A stretch of 8,891 nt of DNA. Source: Bacteroidota bacterium. GTDB taxonomy: Bacteria; Bacteroidota; Bacteroidia; Bacteroidales; Paludibacteraceae. Below, in pieces: positions 5,501 to 8,891 of this stretch (the first letter of the stretch is position 1; each line of letters starts with the position of its first letter). The DNA lies in the NCBI GenBank assembly GCA_022709605.1, contig JAKLIM010000135.1:1-8891 (forward strand), in the 5' to 3' direction. The notes beneath the pieces were generated by a model. It searched no databases. It was not told the origin of the DNA and saw only the letters and a program-made list of their open reading frames with translations. A program made the position numbers and the translations under genes.

Positions 5501-8389
5501 ATGAATAAAGCCGTAGTTTATACTTTAAATACAAATGGCATGTTGGGCTGTTTCCCCGAATGTGTCATAGTTGATACCGATGATGTTGGTGAGTTTTCCG
5601 TTAATTTTGTCAAGGTAAGTCGTAAAAATAAATCCAATTTCTCTTCGCTTTTCGATGCCACCGATGAGATTTTATTGGATTGCTGTTTTCGGTTGGAAAA
5701 GGATATTATAATTTCGAAAATATCTGACAGAGAAGCACGTACGTGGGAAAATTTGTTAAATAAATACTTCGATGGAAATTCCCGAAAAAAAAAGACGACT
5801 GAAATAGAATACATCAAAGATTACCTGACAGATTATATCAATGGTTTTCAAAATACTTTTTTCGAGAACATTTCCGACAAACTTCTGTACCTTCCGAATG
5901 GAAAATTTCCGTTTACCTGGGACAAAATCACGGCAGAAATTGAAATGCCTGAAATGTTGTATTGCTTTGATAATAAACCTGATAATATCAATTATTCGTT
6001 AGATTTAACGTGCAAAAACAAACCATTAAACATTCTTGATGGCGTTCTTGTTTCGCGAAAAAGTGCGCGTGTATTGGTCAAAAATAAAATTTATGATTTT
6101 GGAAATGAAATTGAAGGCGCTAAATTAGTTCCTTTCTTTTCGAGGGAATTTATTTCAATTTCGCAAACAAATGCTTTAGAATATATTCAAAAAGTGATTA
6201 TGCCGCTTGCTGCAACTAACCGGGTTGTAGCTTCGGGCTTCGAGATTGAAACAATCAATGAACTTACCAACGCTGTTTTGCGTGTTAAAGAAATCAGTTT
6301 AAATAAGCAGGTTTCGCTTTTCGAAGATGAATCCGAAAATCCGATGGCAACTGAAATTGTTCTGGAGCTTATTTTCGAATACAAAGACTTCCAGTTTTGG
6401 GCCGGACAAGGCGGAACGACAAATAAACTTGATATGAACGATGATTCATTTACAATTTATCATGTTGAACGCGACAAAGAATCTGAGCAGTCTTACATTA
6501 ACGAATTGAAAAAAATCGGACTCGATTTAGACGCAAAAGTCCGCAAGATACGATATATCGATGGAATAGAATGGATTAACGAGCATTATAAGCATATTGA
6601 ATCGGCAGGAATTGAAATCAGGTTTCTGAAAAAATCAAAAAAGCCTTATAATATTTTTGTTGGTGAAAGAAAAATTACGGTTGAGCTTGAAGAAGGTCAC
6701 GATTGGTTCGACATCAAAGGAAAAGTAGAATTTGGTAAATATAAAATCCCGATTTTACAACTGTTGAATTATATTAAACACAATAAGAGGGAAATACTTT
6801 TACCCAACGGAGAATACGTTCAGATCCCTCAAGCCTGGATAGATGAATACAAATCGCTTGCTGATTTATGTAAAATAGAGGATGGAAAAGCCACTATTTC
6901 GAAACATTATTGCGCTATAGCCGACGAACTGAAGAAAAATTCGAAAGTAAAGCTGTCGGTAAAAGAGAATATGCGCCGGTTTTTAGAAAACAATCTGGAT
7001 GTTAATTTTGATTTACCAAAAGGATTTACCGGCGAACTTCGTCATTATCAGCAGCAGGGTTACAATTGGTTGCGATTGCTCGACGACATGGGTTTGGGTG
7101 GCTGCCTGGCCGATGATATGGGACTTGGAAAAACCATACAGGCTTTGTGTTTGCTGCAAAAGATGAAGGAACTGAACCGCGAAACAAATTTACTTGTTGT
7201 ACCTACCAGTCTGGTTTACAATTGGGAACAGGAAGCGGAGAAATTCACGCCTGATTTAAATGTTTACGTACATGCCGGAAATCAACGCACAAAAAACAGT
7301 GCTGATTTTGGCGAGCCGGACATTTTGCTTACAAGTTATGCTATTTTGCGGCGCGACAGGCATTTATTTGCTACACAACAGTTTAATTACGTTATTCTCG
7401 ACGAAGCACAAACCATTAAAAACCCACAGGCTGATATTACTCAGGTTTGTTTGTCGCTTCAGGCCAAACGCTTCCTCACGCTTACGGGTACGCCCCTCGA
7501 AAACTCGATGACCGATTTATGGTCGCAGGTTCATTTTTTCAACCGGAACATGTTAGGTTCTGCCAATAATTTCAACCGATTGTGCAAACAACCCGAGAAA
7601 CAGGAATTGTACAGGCAGCTACTCCGACCCTTTTTACTCCGACGCCAGAAAAATAATGTGTTGAAAGATTTACCCGAAAAATCAATTATTTTGCAGTGGT
7701 GCAACATGAGCGAAGAGCAAAACAACTTCTATCGCGAAACCAGAAACAAGTTCGTCAATAAATTTTTGGAAAACAAAAAAGAGAATGACACCGTAAATCC
7801 TGTGGTGTTGCTTGAAGGATTGTTGCGACTCCGACAAGCGGCCAATCATCCGTCTTTAGTCGATTCGAATTACAATGATAGCTCTGGCAAATTCGAAACT
7901 GTATGCGAAATGCTTTCCGACGTAGTAGAACAGGGCGATAAAGTTTTGGTGTTCAGTTCATTTACAAAACACCTGGAATTGTATAAAAATTTTTTAGATG
8001 ACCGTAATATAAAATATTGTTATCTCGATGGAAGCACTAAAGATCGTAAAGAACAGGTCGAGAAGTTTCAACAAAACGATGAGTTTCAGATTTTTCTTTT
8101 GTCGTTAAAAGCAGGAGGCATCGGGCTCAATTTAACAAAGGCAAGTTATGTGTTTCTACTCGACCCGTGGTGGAATCCGGCTGCTGAAGCACAAGCTTAC
8201 GACCGTGCACATCGCATTGGACAACAAAACAAAGTATTTGTATATAAGTTTATTACACGCAATACCATTGAAGAAAAAATTCTGAAGCTGCAGGAAGAAA
8301 AGAAACTGTTATTCGATTCGATGGTCAACGCAGACAATGAAATCACCAAAAATCTGAATATAAACGAAATAATGAAATTGATAGAATAA
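5501..8389 (+). CDS. SNF2-family (Swi2/Snf2) DEAD/DEAH-box helicase-like ATPase
   Basis: This 962-residue, cytosolic, DNA-translocating ATPase is expected to remodel protein-nucleic acid complexes such as stalled RNA polymerase (RapA-like roles), but its precise task is unknown. Residues ~1-500 are the bacterial SNF2-associated N-terminal region; I see no SWIM zinc-finger Cys/His pattern. The motor starts near 508: LRHYQQQGYNWL (Q-motif region, 513-524), Walker A ADDMGLGKT (537-545), VVPTSLVYNW (566-575), Walker B VILDEAQTIKNP (631-642), motif III LTGTPLENS (661-669), and PFLLRRQKNNV (710-720). The second RecA lobe shows KVLVFSSFTKHL (814-825), LDGSTKDR (842-849), SLKAGGIGLNLTKA (868-881), DPWWNPAAE (888-896) and motif VI QAYDRAHRIGQ (898-908). 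All motor motifs are intact. The ATG at 5501 is 7 bases after the radical SAM stop codon, so co-transcription is likely. Confidence 0.95.
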   Translation: MNKAVVYTLNTNGMLGCFPECVIVDTDDVGEFSVNFVKVSRKNKSNFSSLFDATDEILLDCCFRLEKDIIISKISDREARTWENLLNKYFDGNSRKKKTTEIEYIKDYLTDYINGFQNTFFENISDKLLYLPNGKFPFTWDKITAEIEMPEMLYCFDNKPDNINYSLDLTCKNKPLNILDGVLVSRKSARVLVKNKIYDFGNEIEGAKLVPFFSREFISISQTNALEYIQKVIMPLAATNRVVASGFEIETINELTNAVLRVKEISLNKQVSLFEDESENPMATEIVLELIFEYKDFQFWAGQGGTTNKLDMNDDSFTIYHVERDKESEQSYINELKKIGLDLDAKVRKIRYIDGIEWINEHYKHIESAGIEIRFLKKSKKPYNIFVGERKITVELEEGHDWFDIKGKVEFGKYKIPILQLLNYIKHNKREILLPNGEYVQIPQAWIDEYKSLADLCKIEDGKATISKHYCAIADELKKNSKVKLSVKENMRRFLENNLDVNFDLPKGFTGELRHYQQQGYNWLRLLDDMGLGGCLADDMGLGKTIQALCLLQKMKELNRETNLLVVPTSLVYNWEQEAEKFTPDLNVYVHAGNQRTKNSADFGEPDILLTSYAILRRDRHLFATQQFNYVILDEAQTIKNPQADITQVCLSLQAKRFLTLTGTPLENSMTDLWSQVHFFNRNMLGSANNFNRLCKQPEKQELYRQLLRPFLLRRQKNNVLKDLPEKSIILQWCNMSEEQNNFYRETRNKFVNKFLENKKENDTVNPVVLLEGLLRLRQAANHPSLVDSNYNDSSGKFETVCEMLSDVVEQGDKVLVFSSFTKHLELYKNFLDDRNIKYCYLDGSTKDRKEQVEKFQQNDEFQIFLLSLKAGGIGLNLTKASYVFLLDPWWNPAAEAQAYDRAHRIGQQNKVFVYKFITRNTIEEKILKLQEEKKLLFDSMVNADNEITKNLNINEIMKLIE

Positions 8390-8397
8390 CAAACAGC

Positions 8398-8414
8398 AGC
8401 AATTCCGAATTGCT
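8398..8414 (+). terminator. Weak inverted repeat after the SNF2 gene, possible terminator
   Basis: AGCAATTC (8398-8405) and GAATTGCT (8407-8414) form an inverted repeat around one base, realistically a 6-bp stem with a 5-base loop, starting 9 bases after the SNF2 stop. The nearest T-run (8430-8434) is about 15 bases further on, so intrinsic termination here is weakly supported. Confidence 0.22.
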
Positions 8415-8478
8415 CCTGACTTTGACAGCTTTTTGACTCTGAATTTATAATATATTGTATATCAGGTGCATATAGATT

Positions 8479-8504
8479 TTGCGCCACCCAAATGGGTGGC
8501 GCAA
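8479..8504. repeat. 26-bp palindrome upstream of the transposase
   Basis: TTGCGCCACCCA (8479-8490) is the exact reverse complement of TGGGTGGCGCAA (8493-8504), with AA between. It is GC-rich in otherwise A/T-rich DNA. It could be part of the IS end, a hairpin that blocks outside transcription from entering the transposase gene, or a bidirectional terminator for the SNF2 transcript. There is no T-run on either side. Confidence 0.85.
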
Positions 8505-8518
8505 GTCCAAAAAGTTTG

Positions 8519-8526
8519 TATTTTTG
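8519..8526 (+). promoter_or_regulatory. Candidate Bacteroidota -7 promoter element TATTTTTG
   Basis: TATTTTTG matches the Bacteroidota -7 consensus TAnnTTTG. No TTTG/TTG -33 element is found at the expected spacing. Transcription from it would start at about the transposase ATG (8530), giving a leaderless or near-leaderless message, so this may be a chance match. Confidence 0.25.
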
Positions 8527-8529
8527 CAT

Positions 8530-8891
8530 ATGTTTATACGCAAAAAGAAAAATCGTTCTGGTTCAACCAGTGTAGTGGTAGTTAATAAACACAATGGCGT
8601 TTATCGTGAGATTCACACTATTGGTGTAGGTAAAGATCAAACAGAGATAGATTCTTTGTGTCTTAAAGGCTTGCGATGGATTGAATCTAGTATTGGTAAT
8701 CGTGATGTTTTTGAGATTCACGAAAAAGAATTAGAAGAGAAACATATTATAGAATACCTATTATCCAATGTTGAGAATGTTTTAATAAATGGCACTCAAC
8801 TGGTATTGAATCAAGTGTTTAAGCTTGTTGGATTTGATGCAATAGAAGATGAGATATTAAAACAATTGGTAATCGCCCGTTTAAGTCAACC
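8530..8891 (+). CDS. IS1634 family transposase, N-terminal part
   Basis: The frame opens at ATG 8530 and stays open for 120 codons to the window edge. The N-terminus MFIRKKKNRSGSTSVVVVNK, with TIGVG and EIDSLCLKGLRWIE further on, is the characteristic opening of IS1634-type (DDE, IS4-superfamily-like) transposases. In these, a basic MFxRxKKNxSGSxSV segment precedes the RNase H-like catalytic domain. Complete family members are usually about 500-600 residues, so roughly the last four fifths, including the DDE residues, are missing from view. Whether the element is intact cannot be judged. The start is chosen because the family signature begins at this Met. Being an IS gene, it is not expected to be functionally linked to the SNF2 gene upstream. 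Confidence 0.85.
   Translation, partial: MFIRKKKNRSGSTSVVVVNKHNGVYREIHTIGVGKDQTEIDSLCLKGLRWIESSIGNRDVFEIHEKELEEKHIIEYLLSNVENVLINGTQLVLNQVFKLVGFDAIEDEILKQLVIARLSQ

Larger units (their letters stand above)
8479..8891 (+). mobile_element. Left part of an IS1634-type insertion sequence, cut by the window end
   Basis: The end of the window holds the start of an insertion sequence, recognised from its transposase N-terminus (from 8530) and a strong palindrome at 8479-8504 just upstream. The true left boundary is not certain. It may coincide with the palindrome or lie in the A/T-rich stretch 8440-8478. The right end, terminal repeat pair and target duplication are outside the window. It lies ~90 bases or more past the SNF2 stop and does not interrupt that gene. 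Confidence 0.6.

Noticed and set aside
7260..7511. 83-codon alternative frame inside the SNF2 motor
   Set aside because: It lies over the Walker B and motif III region of the SNF2 frame. The composition is that of an out-of-frame shadow.
8197..8529. 110-codon open frame on the minus strand across the SNF2 end and the IS palindrome
   Set aside because: It is antisense to the conserved SNF2 motif VI region, and its hydrophobic/Cys-rich translation matches no family. It is a shadow of the SNF2 gene extended through intergenic DNA.
4048..8891. A new defence island (DUF pair, radical SAM, SNF2, IS)
   Set aside because: The SNF2 protein is of the widespread bacterial type and none of the partner genes of known SNF2-containing defence systems (for example a DISARM methyltransferase or PLD protein) is present. 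The evidence is too thin to claim a system.
1..8891. CRISPR arrays, tRNA or rRNA genes
   Set aside because: No regularly spaced direct repeats, cloverleaf-like sequences or rRNA signature stretches were seen on either strand.

Overview
The window looks like a chromosomal segment of a low-GC member of the Bacteroidota, perhaps Bacteroidales/Marinilabiliales. Three things suggest this: the protein families present, A/T-rich start regions without clear Shine-Dalgarno sequences, and a Kdo (Gram-negative lipopolysaccharide) pathway cluster. The exact genus cannot be read from the sequence. Every gene I can support is on the + strand.

Layout. Positions 1-255 hold the C-terminal end of a LOG-family (TIGR00730) nucleotide-monophosphate phosphoribohydrolase-like protein. 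Positions 315-1631 encode a protein with no signal peptide. Its N-terminal half is built of degenerate Lys/Tyr-rich repeats. Its C-terminal domain has a GH16/concanavalin-like fold in which the three acidic catalytic positions appear to be replaced. A perfect 10-bp hairpin follows at 1657-1683. Positions 1713-3086 encode a fusion of Kdo-8-phosphate synthase (KdsA, metal-dependent class) with a KdsC-like HAD phosphatase. The linker between them is partly encoded by degenerate 7-nt tandem repeats. Four bases later comes kdsD, arabinose-5-phosphate isomerase (3091-4047). These two genes cover ribulose-5-P to free Kdo.

The second half begins with a DUF4160/DUF2442 pair (4062-4647). The DUF4160 frame is split at an A6 run that forms exactly the A AAA AAG heptamer of programmed -1 frameshifting, so it is either a broken gene or a recoded one. 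Next are a radical SAM/SPASM-like protein (4648-5493, TTG start directly after the DUF2442 stop) and a 962-residue SNF2-family helicase (5501-8389). The last ~410 bases hold a 26-bp palindrome and the 5' end of an IS1634-type transposase, cut by the window edge.

The genes from 1713 to 8389 are tightly spaced and may be co-transcribed in one or two units, but functionally they fall into a Kdo block, a small toxin-antitoxin-like pair, and a radical SAM/SNF2 pair. I see no CRISPR array, tRNA, rRNA or clearly recognisable defence system. The most interesting leads are the split DUF4160 gene with a slippery site, the KdsA-KdsC fusion through a repeat linker, and the catalytically altered GH16-like protein.
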